Below, piece by piece: positions 1-4,790 of a stretch of 6,073 nucleotides of DNA. This DNA is from Sulfurimonas sp. GTDB lineage: Bacteria; Campylobacterota; Campylobacteria; Campylobacterales; Sulfurimonadaceae. How positions within the stretch are numbered: the first letter of the stretch is position 1; each line of letters opens with the position of its first letter. Both the position numbers and the translations under genes were made by a program. The stretch spans positions 1-6,073 of the forward strand of contig JALSMC010000311.1 of assembly GCA_026987995.1 (NCBI GenBank). Reading direction: 5' to 3'. Below the pieces are notes generated by a model that was not told the DNA's origin, did no database searches, and saw nothing but the letters and a program-made list of their open reading frames with translations.

Positions 1-374
1 AATACCACAAACAACTCCATATAACAGGTGGTGTTGCCTTAGAAGTGTATAAAACAGATACAGATGTAGCACTTAAAATGTTTAATATAGATATTATGCA
101 AATATTTGAACATACAATGGGTGCACTAGAAACATTTACCAAAGAGTTAGATTTAGTAGCTAACTCTCTTCAAAAATTGATAATATATGATAACGAGGGC
201 AGCTTTTTTGCCATAAAAGTAGATACAATTGAAGATATTGCACATGTGAGTGAGAGTGATTTTACAAACGCCACGGATCAACACGAAACAAGCGAGTTTT
301 TAGACTTAGATAATGTTTTAGATTTAAATGATGTTTTAATTAATGTTATCAAAACTGTAAAACTACCAAAGTAA
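1..374 (+). CDS. CheW-like chemotaxis coupling domain protein, C-terminal part (5' end outside window)
   Basis: The reading frame is open from the first full codon (position 3) through a GTG at 45 to the TAA at 372-374, so this is the end of a gene that starts upstream; the GTG need not be the start. The visible part is about 123 residues. It matches the CheW fold in outline. A GGV-x-LEVYK stretch with a following hydrophobic segment (MFNIDIMQIFE) fits the end of subdomain 1. The run KLIIYDNEG-SFFAIKVDTIEDIAHV fits the CheW pattern of a strand, then G-x-x-VD-x-V-x-x-V. The tail DVLINVIKTV fits the last strand. CheW proteins scaffold CheA kinase to chemoreceptors. The conserved 'G-V-x-x-L-R-G' is not preserved, so this is a diverged CheW or the CheW-like end of a larger protein (CheV, CheA or multi-CheW). 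The family call is inference from pattern; the downstream STAS, ParA and receiver genes support it. Confidence 0.55.
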   Translation, partial: YHKQLHITGGVALEVYKTDTDVALKMFNIDIMQIFEHTMGALETFTKELDLVANSLQKLIIYDNEGSFFAIKVDTIEDIAHVSESDFTNATDQHETSEFLDLDNVLDLNDVLINVIKTVKLPK

Positions 375-383
375 GGAAAAAAA

Positions 384-653
384 ATGTCAATTACATATGA
401 AAATAATGAAGTAAACTTTAGCTCTGTAATATACGAAGATGAAGTGGTGAATTTTAGGGATTTCTTACAAGAAAAGGCGGGGGAAGCAGTCGTTTTTAAC
501 TTAAAAGAGTGTGAAGATATACATTTGGCAATCTTGCAACTTATTATGGCATATAAAAAGAACTATGAGTGTTCATACACATTTGGCGATGAAAAAAGAT
601 TATTTCAGACTATTTTAGAGGGATTTGATACTAGTGAAAACCATTGTAGTTAG
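384..653 (+). CDS. Small STAS-like protein with a degenerate phosphorylation site
   Basis: This 89-residue protein starts at an ATG preceded by AAGGA (373-377) with a 6-base spacer, 9 bases after the CheW-like stop. Residues about 36-81 follow the STAS (anti-sigma-factor antagonist, SpoIIAA-like) core: a strand VVFNL, a loop and helix EDIHLAILQLIMAYKKN, a strand CSYTF, then a final helix FQTILEGF. In canonical STAS proteins the loop reads I-D-S-A-G-L, with the Ser phosphorylated by a partner kinase. Here the same place reads I46-H47-L48-A49-I50-L51, so the Asp, Ser and Gly are all replaced. It therefore probably acts as a non-phosphorylated protein-protein adaptor. Small STAS proteins do occur inside chemotaxis operons, which fits the neighbours. 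The gene overlaps the next one by 20 bases, implying translational coupling. The fold assignment is moderate and the exact function unknown. Confidence 0.55.
   Translation: MSITYENNEVNFSSVIYEDEVVNFRDFLQEKAGEAVVFNLKECEDIHLAILQLIMAYKKNYECSYTFGDEKRLFQTILEGFDTSENHCS
617..623 (+). promoter_or_regulatory. Ribosome binding site that selects the GTG start of the ParA gene
   Basis: AGAGGGA lies 10 bases upstream of the GTG at 634 but only 1 base before the in-frame TTG at 625. A Shine-Dalgarno needs several bases of spacing, so it supports GTG 634. That start also puts the protein's N-terminus (MKTIVVSNRKGG) exactly where ParA proteins begin. Confidence 0.6.
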
Positions 654-1374
654 TAATCGTAAAGGTGGTTCAGCAAAAACAACCACCGCTGTAAATATAG
701 CGAGTGGTTTAGCCAAAATGGGTTCAGTACTTTTACTTGACCTAGATACACAAGGTCATGCTTCTATCGGGGTTGGTTGTGAACCGAGTGAAACACTGGG
801 TGTTCATTCTATTTTTGATGGAAGTACTTTAAGTGAGACTTTTATTCCAACTGTTCATAAAAATCTCACACTCTCACCTGCATTAGTAAACTTTGATGTT
901 TATGAGTATGCAGATTTAAGAGGAATTTTGAAAAATCGTTTTAAGCGTGAAAAAATTGCAGACTTTTTTGACTACTGTGTCATAGATACTCCTCCTACTT
1001 TTGATGCACTACTCAAGAACTCTCTTGAAGTTGCCAACAGTGTACTGATACCTTTTGTGCCACATCATTTGGGTGTTGTAGCTGTTGGACAGATGTTAAG
1101 AGCACTTTATAAAACTGCAAAAGCGGGGGAGCGAGAGATAGCGGATGTGTCTATTCTTCCTGTTATGTATAACCCTCATATCAACGAGCATAAAGAGTCT
1201 GTAGAGAAAGTTAAAACATCATTTGGGCATGAGAAACTTTTATCACCTATTGGTGTAGATATTAAACTTGCACAACAGTTTGAGAGTGGTAAACCAATTA
1301 TTTTAGATGCAAAGCGTTCTAAAGGAATGAAAGACTATAATAAATGTGTAGAAGAACTACTCAAAAGGATTTAA
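634..1374 (+). CDS. parA: ParA/Soj-family ATPase, probably for chemosensory array positioning
   Basis: This is a 246-residue deviant Walker ATPase of the ParA/MinD class. From the GTG start, the motifs are the Walker A loop KGGSAKTTT (residues 10-18, with signature lysine K10 and nucleotide lysine K15), the A' motif LLDLDTQGHAS near residues 35-45, and the Walker B strand CVIDTPP near residue 110. The residue before K15 is Ala where most relatives have Gly, a tolerated variant. Such ATPases dimerise on ATP, bind DNA or partner proteins and position cargo: plasmids, chromosome origins, or chemotaxis clusters (ParC, PpfA). No ParB gene or parS-like repeat is seen next to it, and it sits between STAS/CheW-like and receiver genes. 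Cargo positioning of a signalling array is therefore more likely than chromosome partitioning. The family is certain; the role is inferred from context. A longer TTG start at 625 is possible but poorly placed. Confidence 0.88.
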   Translation: MKTIVVSNRKGGSAKTTTAVNIASGLAKMGSVLLLDLDTQGHASIGVGCEPSETLGVHSIFDGSTLSETFIPTVHKNLTLSPALVNFDVYEYADLRGILKNRFKREKIADFFDYCVIDTPPTFDALLKNSLEVANSVLIPFVPHHLGVVAVGQMLRALYKTAKAGEREIADVSILPVMYNPHINEHKESVEKVKTSFGHEKLLSPIGVDIKLAQQFESGKPIILDAKRSKGMKDYNKCVEELLKRI

Positions 1375-1378
1375 TACA

Positions 1379-2719
1379 ATGAATCTACTTATTGTTGATG
1401 ACAACAAAAATAATAGAATGATACTGAGTCTTTTGTTAGAAGACTACTTGGACGAAAACTCAGGTGTGAGTTTTTCTATGGATGAAGCGGTAGATGGACT
1501 TGAAGCTGTTAAAATGTGTGAGTCGAAGCAGTATGATGCTGTTTTTATGGATATCATGATGCCAAATATGGATGGAATAGAAGCTACAAAACTCATCCGC
1601 CAAAAAGATAAAAAGATTATGATTATTGCAGTAAGTGCAGTAGATGATAAAGAGAAACAAAAAGAGATTCTCAGTCATGGTGCAGAAGATTATATATCTA
1701 AACCGGTGAATGCAGATATTTTTTCTACAAGAATATCAAACTACATAAGTCTTATAAATTCTCGAAACACTCAAACACCTCAAAAAATAAAAAATGAAGA
1801 GGGAATTAATCTTTTTACAAAAGAGATATATAAGCGTTATACTAATTTTAATCTTTTTAGTGAAGATGCTCTTTCAGAGTTATGGGAATGCTTTCTCTTA
1901 GATGGATCGGATAACTGTGAGGGTTTAAGTGATGCTATACGTATGATTTTTTCTTTGGGGGAAGTACAGCTGCGTTTGGGACTCAAGAGTAACCTTTTTG
2001 TAGAGAGTTCTGCTGAGCATCAGTACTTTACTGTTACAAACATCGATGGCGTCCCTTCACAGGTCTTAACATTACTTTTGAAAAAAAACGAAGTTACTTC
2101 TGAGTATAAAATACAAGATGATAAACTCTCTTTTAAACTGTTAAAGATTTTTGAAGAACTTGAGGTGCACGAGCCGATATTAGCACCAGTAGCTCCAATA
2201 ACTGAAGTAGTGGAAGAAAAGTCTGAAGAAATAGCAAGTAATATAGAATACACTTCCTTATCCTTACAAGTTTTTGACTACTTAGACCCTGATGATATGG
2301 CTGATTTAGACGAGTATACAACTAAACTAAACTCACTCATGCTTATAGTTGGTAGTGGTGATGTTACAGATGACGAACTTGTAGAAATTTATACTTATAT
2401 AGAGAGATTAGGGTCTATTCTCTCGAGCTACTCGGAGATATATGTAATAGCAAAAGCATTAAGCTCTTTAGCTGGTGATATGGCTACATACTCAGATATT
2501 TTCATCCAAAATTCTGAAGCATTAGGACCAATGTGTAAAGCATTTAGTAATGATTTAAGTAGTTGGGTAGAGCAGTCTTTTCATACAGGTGCCCCAAGTA
2601 TAGACTTTATGAATGCTACAATAGTCGTAAACTGTCAGACTATTAGCAGTATGTTGAAAATGGATGAAGCACCTGCCGCTGGTGGGGATGATGACTTTGA
2701 TGACATTTTTGATTTTTAA
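1379..2719 (+). CDS. Response regulator: CheY-like receiver domain plus a long unassigned C-terminal region with an acidic-aromatic tail
   Basis: This 446-residue protein starts 4 bases after parA, with AAAAGGA (1363-1369) lying in the parA 3' end. Residues 1-125 are a complete receiver domain: acidic pair D7-D8, phospho-acceptor D58 in VFMDIMMPNMDG, S86 at the Thr/Ser switch position and K108 in SKPV. It should accept phosphate, probably from a CheA-type kinase outside the window. The rest has no DNA-binding domain I recognise. Residues about 145-262 are mixed alpha/beta with an FTVTN strand, which might be a degenerate ATPase-like or novel domain. Residues 264-286 form a Pro/Glu-rich linker. 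Residues about 290-428 are mostly helical. The last ten residues are DDDFDDIFDF, resembling the extreme C-terminal CheY-binding peptide of CheZ (VDDLLDSLGF in E. coli). It lacks an evident CheZ D-x-x-x-Q active site. The receiver call is certain; the output function is unknown. Confidence 0.85.
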   Translation: MNLLIVDDNKNNRMILSLLLEDYLDENSGVSFSMDEAVDGLEAVKMCESKQYDAVFMDIMMPNMDGIEATKLIRQKDKKIMIIAVSAVDDKEKQKEILSHGAEDYISKPVNADIFSTRISNYISLINSRNTQTPQKIKNEEGINLFTKEIYKRYTNFNLFSEDALSELWECFLLDGSDNCEGLSDAIRMIFSLGEVQLRLGLKSNLFVESSAEHQYFTVTNIDGVPSQVLTLLLKKNEVTSEYKIQDDKLSFKLLKIFEELEVHEPILAPVAPITEVVEEKSEEIASNIEYTSLSLQVFDYLDPDDMADLDEYTTKLNSLMLIVGSGDVTDDELVEIYTYIERLGSILSSYSEIYVIAKALSSLAGDMATYSDIFIQNSEALGPMCKAFSNDLSSWVEQSFHTGAPSIDFMNATIVVNCQTISSMLKMDEAPAAGGDDDFDDIFDF

Positions 2720-2737
2720 AGGAGTAAGGACTTCATT

Positions 2738-2944
2738 ATGTATAAAGTAAATGTTATGAGCCCCTGTAGCTGTTTTGTGAAAAATGGACTTTGGGATGCA
2801 CAAGATTTTAACACTAAAGAAGAAGCAAAAGCAGAAGCTGAGTCACTTTTAAATAAAATGCAGACAACTTTTTGCTCGAAACATGAGTTTTCTATGACTG
2901 AGCAGTTTGGCTCATATACCATACAAACAAAACCTCGCCGTTAG
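2738..2944 (+). CDS. Small conserved-looking Cys/His protein of unknown function
   Basis: This 68-residue protein starts at an ATG with a good AAGGA (2726-2730) 7 bases upstream. A second AGGAG (2720-2724) overlaps the end of the preceding stop codon region. The gap to the receiver gene is only 18 bases, so it can share that transcript. It has no signal peptide or membrane segment and should be cytoplasmic. It has C10-x-C12 near the N-terminus and C46-x-x-H49 in the second half, separated by a charged helix (KEEAKAEAESLLNKM). Together these four residues could bind a metal, or the cysteines could be redox active; this is inference. The tail is basic (KPRR). I do not recognise a named family. 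A real gene is supported by the ribosome binding site, its fit in the gap, and its stop codon lying inside a terminator-like hairpin shared with kdsB. The antisense frame across the same bases has no such support. Confidence 0.72.
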   Translation: MYKVNVMSPCSCFVKNGLWDAQDFNTKEEAKAEAESLLNKMQTTFCSKHEFSMTEQFGSYTIQTKPRR

Positions 2945-2961
2945 AGGAATATCTCTACGGC
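2937..2961. terminator. Candidate bidirectional intrinsic terminator over the convergent stop codons
   Basis: GCCG (2937-2940), a bulged T (2941) and TAGAG (2942-2946) pair perfectly with CTCTA (2953-2957) and CGGC (2958-2961). An extra G-T pair at 2947/2952 leaves an AATA loop. On the + strand the stem is followed by the T-rich TCTTTCT; on the minus strand it is followed by GAGG then TTTTGTTTG. The hairpin holds the stop codons of both convergent genes, so it would end both transcripts. The T tracts are imperfect, particularly on the + strand. Confidence 0.6.
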
Positions 2962-3657
2962 TCTTTCTAAGTCTTCTACAGTATCGATACCAAACCCTGT
3001 TGAAGTCACTTTTACCATAATTATCTTTTTTTGATGATAAATAGCACGGAGTTGCTCTAACTTTTCTATATCTTCAATAGGTGCATCGCCAAGTGAGCAG
3101 AACTCTTGCAAACTCTTTTTTGCAAAACCATAAATACCGATATGACCGAAATACTTCGCTCCTCCACCTTGGTTGTAAGGAATAGCTGAGCGTGAAAAGT
3201 AAATGGCATTATAAGCATCATCTAAAACTACTTTTACAAGATTTGGGTCTTTTGCTGCATCAGCATTTATAGCATTGTAACAGCTTCCCATGACAAACTC
3301 TTCACCTGCATTTTGTAAGGTCTTAAGTTTCTTTATAAGTGACTCTACAACATCAGGTTCTATAAAAGGCTCATCTGCTTGAACATTTATGATAAGCTCA
3401 TTATCATCGAGTTTTAAAATGCTAGCACACTCATGAATACGGTCGGTTCCACTTTTATGTGTTGTTGAAGTGAGCATGGCTTCAATGCCATAACTTTTAC
3501 AGACTTCTATAATCTTCTCATCATCAGCAGCAACAACAACTCTATCAAGATGTGCAACTCTTTGTGCTGTTCGTACTACCATAGGTAAGCCACCAATGTC
3601 AGCTAAAACTTTTTGAGGAAAACGCGAGGATGCAAGTCGTGCAGGAATAATTATCAT
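2941..3657 (-). CDS. kdsB: 3-deoxy-manno-octulosonate cytidylyltransferase (CMP-Kdo synthetase)
   Basis: This enzyme activates Kdo with CTP to give CMP-Kdo and pyrophosphate (EC 2.7.7.38), the donor for the Kdo residues joined to lipid A in the LPS inner core. It acts in the cytoplasm. The 238 residues are close to the usual length and the protein is complete. Visible motifs are the N-terminal nucleotide-binding PARLASSRFPQK (5-16), HKSGTDRI (67-74), NVQADEP (91-97, with D95 at the Mg2+ site; E. coli has QGDEP), DPNLVKVV (137-144), AIYFSRSAIP (151-160), HIGIYGF (172-178), EKLEQLRA (198-205) and GIDTVEDL (223-230). The start codon at 3657 has AAAGG (3671-3667) 9 bases upstream, and a minus-strand TATAAT lies at 3695-3690. 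The gene is monocistronic as seen here, convergent with the small Cys/His gene (4-base stop overlap) and divergent from the methyltransferase gene. Confidence 0.96.
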   Translation of the reverse strand: MIIIPARLASSRFPQKVLADIGGLPMVVRTAQRVAHLDRVVVAADDEKIIEVCKSYGIEAMLTSTTHKSGTDRIHECASILKLDDNELIINVQADEPFIEPDVVESLIKKLKTLQNAGEEFVMGSCYNAINADAAKDPNLVKVVLDDAYNAIYFSRSAIPYNQGGGAKYFGHIGIYGFAKKSLQEFCSLGDAPIEDIEKLEQLRAIYHQKKIIMVKVTSTGFGIDTVEDLERAVEIFL

Positions 3658-3677
3658 AAAATAAAGCCTTTATAAGA

Positions 3678-3683
3678 TATAAT
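3678..3683 (+). promoter_or_regulatory. -10 box (TATAAT) for the methyltransferase-ykgJ-TPR transcript
   Basis: An exact TATAAT lies in an A/T-rich region. No -35 box is evident about 17 bases upstream, as is common for the housekeeping promoters of Campylobacterota. Transcription would begin near 3690, giving a leader of about 37 bases to the ATG at 3727. The box overlaps the ATG at 3682, so that codon would not be on this transcript. Confidence 0.55.
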
Positions 3684-3689
3684 GAGTAA

Positions 3690-3695
3690 ATTATA
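3690..3695 (-). promoter_or_regulatory. -10 box (TATAAT) for kdsB
   Basis: Read on the minus strand, 3695 to 3690 is an exact TATAAT. Transcription would start near 3683, leaving a leader of about 26 bases that contains the AAAGG ribosome binding site. No -35 hexamer is visible. Confidence 0.55.
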
Positions 3696-3708
3696 TCTAA
3701 ACATAAGT

Positions 3709-3714
3709 AAGAGG
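3709..3714 (+). promoter_or_regulatory. Candidate ribosome binding site for the methyltransferase
   Basis: AAGAGG lies 12 bases upstream of the ATG at 3727. The spacing is long but usable. The alternative ATG at 3682 has no purine-rich site at a suitable distance. Confidence 0.4.
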
Positions 3715-3726
3715 TCTCTTTTTCAC

Positions 3727-4422
3727 ATGACACTTTATCAACCAGAGTCAGGGTATTCGTATAACTCCGACTCTCTTTTTTTATATGATTTTATATCTCG
3801 TTTTAATCCTAAGGGAGAACTACTTGATGTCGGTGCAGGATGTGGGATAGTAGGCTTACTTCTTGGAAGAGACTTCAAAACAGTCAATGTATATGGTGTT
3901 GAAAAACAAGAACACTTTATAAAATATGCACAAAAAAATGCTCAAGTAAATGAGATAAAATATAAACTGTTCCAATCAAACTTTTTAGAACTAGAAGAAC
4001 AAAAGAAGTATGATTTTATAGTGTCTAACCCTCCATTTTATCCAGAGGGTGTGCAAAAAAGTGAAGATGCAGTACTGCTAAATGCAAGGTATGCATCAAA
4101 TCTCCCTCTTGATGATTTTTTTAAAAAAGTGTCGCGTTTACTTAAACCCCATTCTCATTTTATTTTTTGTTATGACCCAACTGCGTTTAGTGATATATGT
4201 ACGGCTATAAATAGAGTGAAAATGCGTATATGTGATGTACAGTTTGTGCATTCTAAAGAGAATAAAAATGCATCATTAGTGATGATACATGCAAGAAATG
4301 GTTCAAAATCAATGATGAAAGTGCTCAACCCTTTAATAGTTATGAGTGAAAATGAGTATACACAAAAAATAAAAGAGATATTTTTAAAAACAGATACACA
4401 GAGTATAAAATGTCAACTATAA
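3727..4422 (+). CDS. TrmN6-like SAM-dependent adenine-N6 methyltransferase (NPPFY type)
   Basis: This is a 231-residue class I methyltransferase. Counting from the ATG at 3727, residues 4-24 (YQPESGYSYNSD-SLFLYDF) form the N-terminal segment typical of the TrmN6/YfiC group. DVGAGCGIVG (34-43) is SAM motif I, E59 is the ribose-binding acid, and NPPFY (101-105) is the catalytic motif of enzymes that methylate exocyclic amines. The C-terminal LNPLIVMSENEYT (200-212) is also typical. E. coli TrmN6 makes m6A at position 37 of tRNA1(Val); the same or a related tRNA target is inferred here. I chose ATG 3727 over the in-frame ATG at 3682 (246 residues). The earlier ATG overlaps a perfect -10 box, lacks a ribosome binding site, leaves only 24 bases to kdsB, and adds 15 residues before the conserved family start. 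The gene overlaps the next one by 13 bases. Confidence 0.87.
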   Translation: MTLYQPESGYSYNSDSLFLYDFISRFNPKGELLDVGAGCGIVGLLLGRDFKTVNVYGVEKQEHFIKYAQKNAQVNEIKYKLFQSNFLELEEQKKYDFIVSNPPFYPEGVQKSEDAVLLNARYASNLPLDDFFKKVSRLLKPHSHFIFCYDPTAFSDICTAINRVKMRICDVQFVHSKENKNASLVMIHARNGSKSMMKVLNPLIVMSENEYTQKIKEIFLKTDTQSIKCQL

Positions 4423-4790
4423 TAAGAAAAGAAGACTACCCCTATGCCTTTAATCAAGATGCTTGTGCCACTTGTGAGGGCAGGTGTTGCACGGGAGAGA
4501 GTGGTTACATATATGTCTCAAAAGCTGAGATATATAAGATAGCTGATTTATTAAATCTAAGTGTTAATGATTTTGGGATAAAATATCTATTTAAAAATGG
4601 CTATAAATACTCTATAAAAGAAGTAAAGCATGAAAATTCTTATGAATGTGTTTTTTATGACAGAGAGAGTAATGGTTGTAAAATTTATAAAGCAAGACCT
4701 TCTCAGTGTATAACTTTTCCTTTTTGGGATTACTTTAAAACACATATTGAAGAACTTAAAGTTGAGTGTCCAGGAATAGTTGATGATTAA
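4410..4790 (+). CDS. YkgJ-type (UPF0153) cysteine-cluster protein
   Basis: This 126-residue protein shows the YkgJ/UPF0153 layout. The N-terminal cluster is C19-x-x-C22-x-x-x-C26-C27 (ACATCEGRCC). It is followed by C80, C90 in GCKIYKARPSQC, C100 and FPFW, then a last C120. The eight cysteines probably bind zinc or an iron-sulfur centre; a metal-binding role is widely assumed for the family, but its biochemical function is not established. No signal peptide is present, so it is likely cytoplasmic. The start overlaps the end of the methyltransferase gene by 13 bases in another frame and has only a weak purine stretch before it, so translation probably depends on coupling. The end overlaps the lipoprotein gene by 8 bases. 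The family call is firm; the function is open. Confidence 0.87.
   Translation: MSTIIRKEDYPYAFNQDACATCEGRCCTGESGYIYVSKAEIYKIADLLNLSVNDFGIKYLFKNGYKYSIKEVKHENSYECVFYDRESNGCKIYKARPSQCITFPFWDYFKTHIEELKVECPGIVDD
4772..4775 (+). promoter_or_regulatory. Ribosome binding site that selects ATG 4783 for the TPR lipoprotein
   Basis: AGGA sits 7 bases before the ATG at 4783, inside the ykgJ-type gene. The in-frame TTG at 4780 is adjacent and would give a spacer of 4, so the ATG is the better start. Confidence 0.5.

Larger units (their letters stand above)
3675..3698. repeat. Perfect 9-bp inverted repeat containing a TATAAT on each strand
   Basis: AGATATAAT (3675-3683), a GAGTAA spacer and ATTATATCT (3690-3698) form a perfect 9+6+9 palindrome in the kdsB/methyltransferase divergent gap. 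Each arm carries a consensus -10 hexamer for one direction. The symmetry may simply reflect two promoters back to back, or it may also be an operator. Confidence 0.7.

Noticed and set aside
625..633. TTG at 625 as start of the ParA gene
   Set aside because: Only one base separates it from the Shine-Dalgarno; GTG 634 has proper spacing and gives the standard ParA N-terminus.
634..1374. Chromosome or plasmid partition locus (parAB with parS)
   Set aside because: No ParB-like gene and no repeated parS-like palindrome are seen nearby; the neighbours are signalling proteins.
1460..1678. 72-residue open frame on the minus strand inside the receiver gene
   Set aside because: Antisense to a well-supported receiver domain, with low-complexity Phe/Ile/His-rich composition and no recognisable family.
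2020..2321. Two overlapping minus-strand open frames (2020-2253 and 2133-2321)
   Set aside because: They lie opposite the receiver gene's coding sequence, overlap each other in different frames and have Ser- or Leu-rich shadow composition.
2246..2719. The receiver protein's C-terminal half as a true CheZ phosphatase
   Set aside because: Only the last ten residues resemble CheZ; I see no D-x-x-x-Q active site in the helical region.
2716..2922. 68-residue minus-strand frame opposite the small Cys/His gene, and the longer one at 2555-2803
   Set aside because: The + strand frame has a well-spaced ribosome binding site and fits the operon gap. The minus frames lack a ribosome binding site and read like reverse complements of coding DNA.
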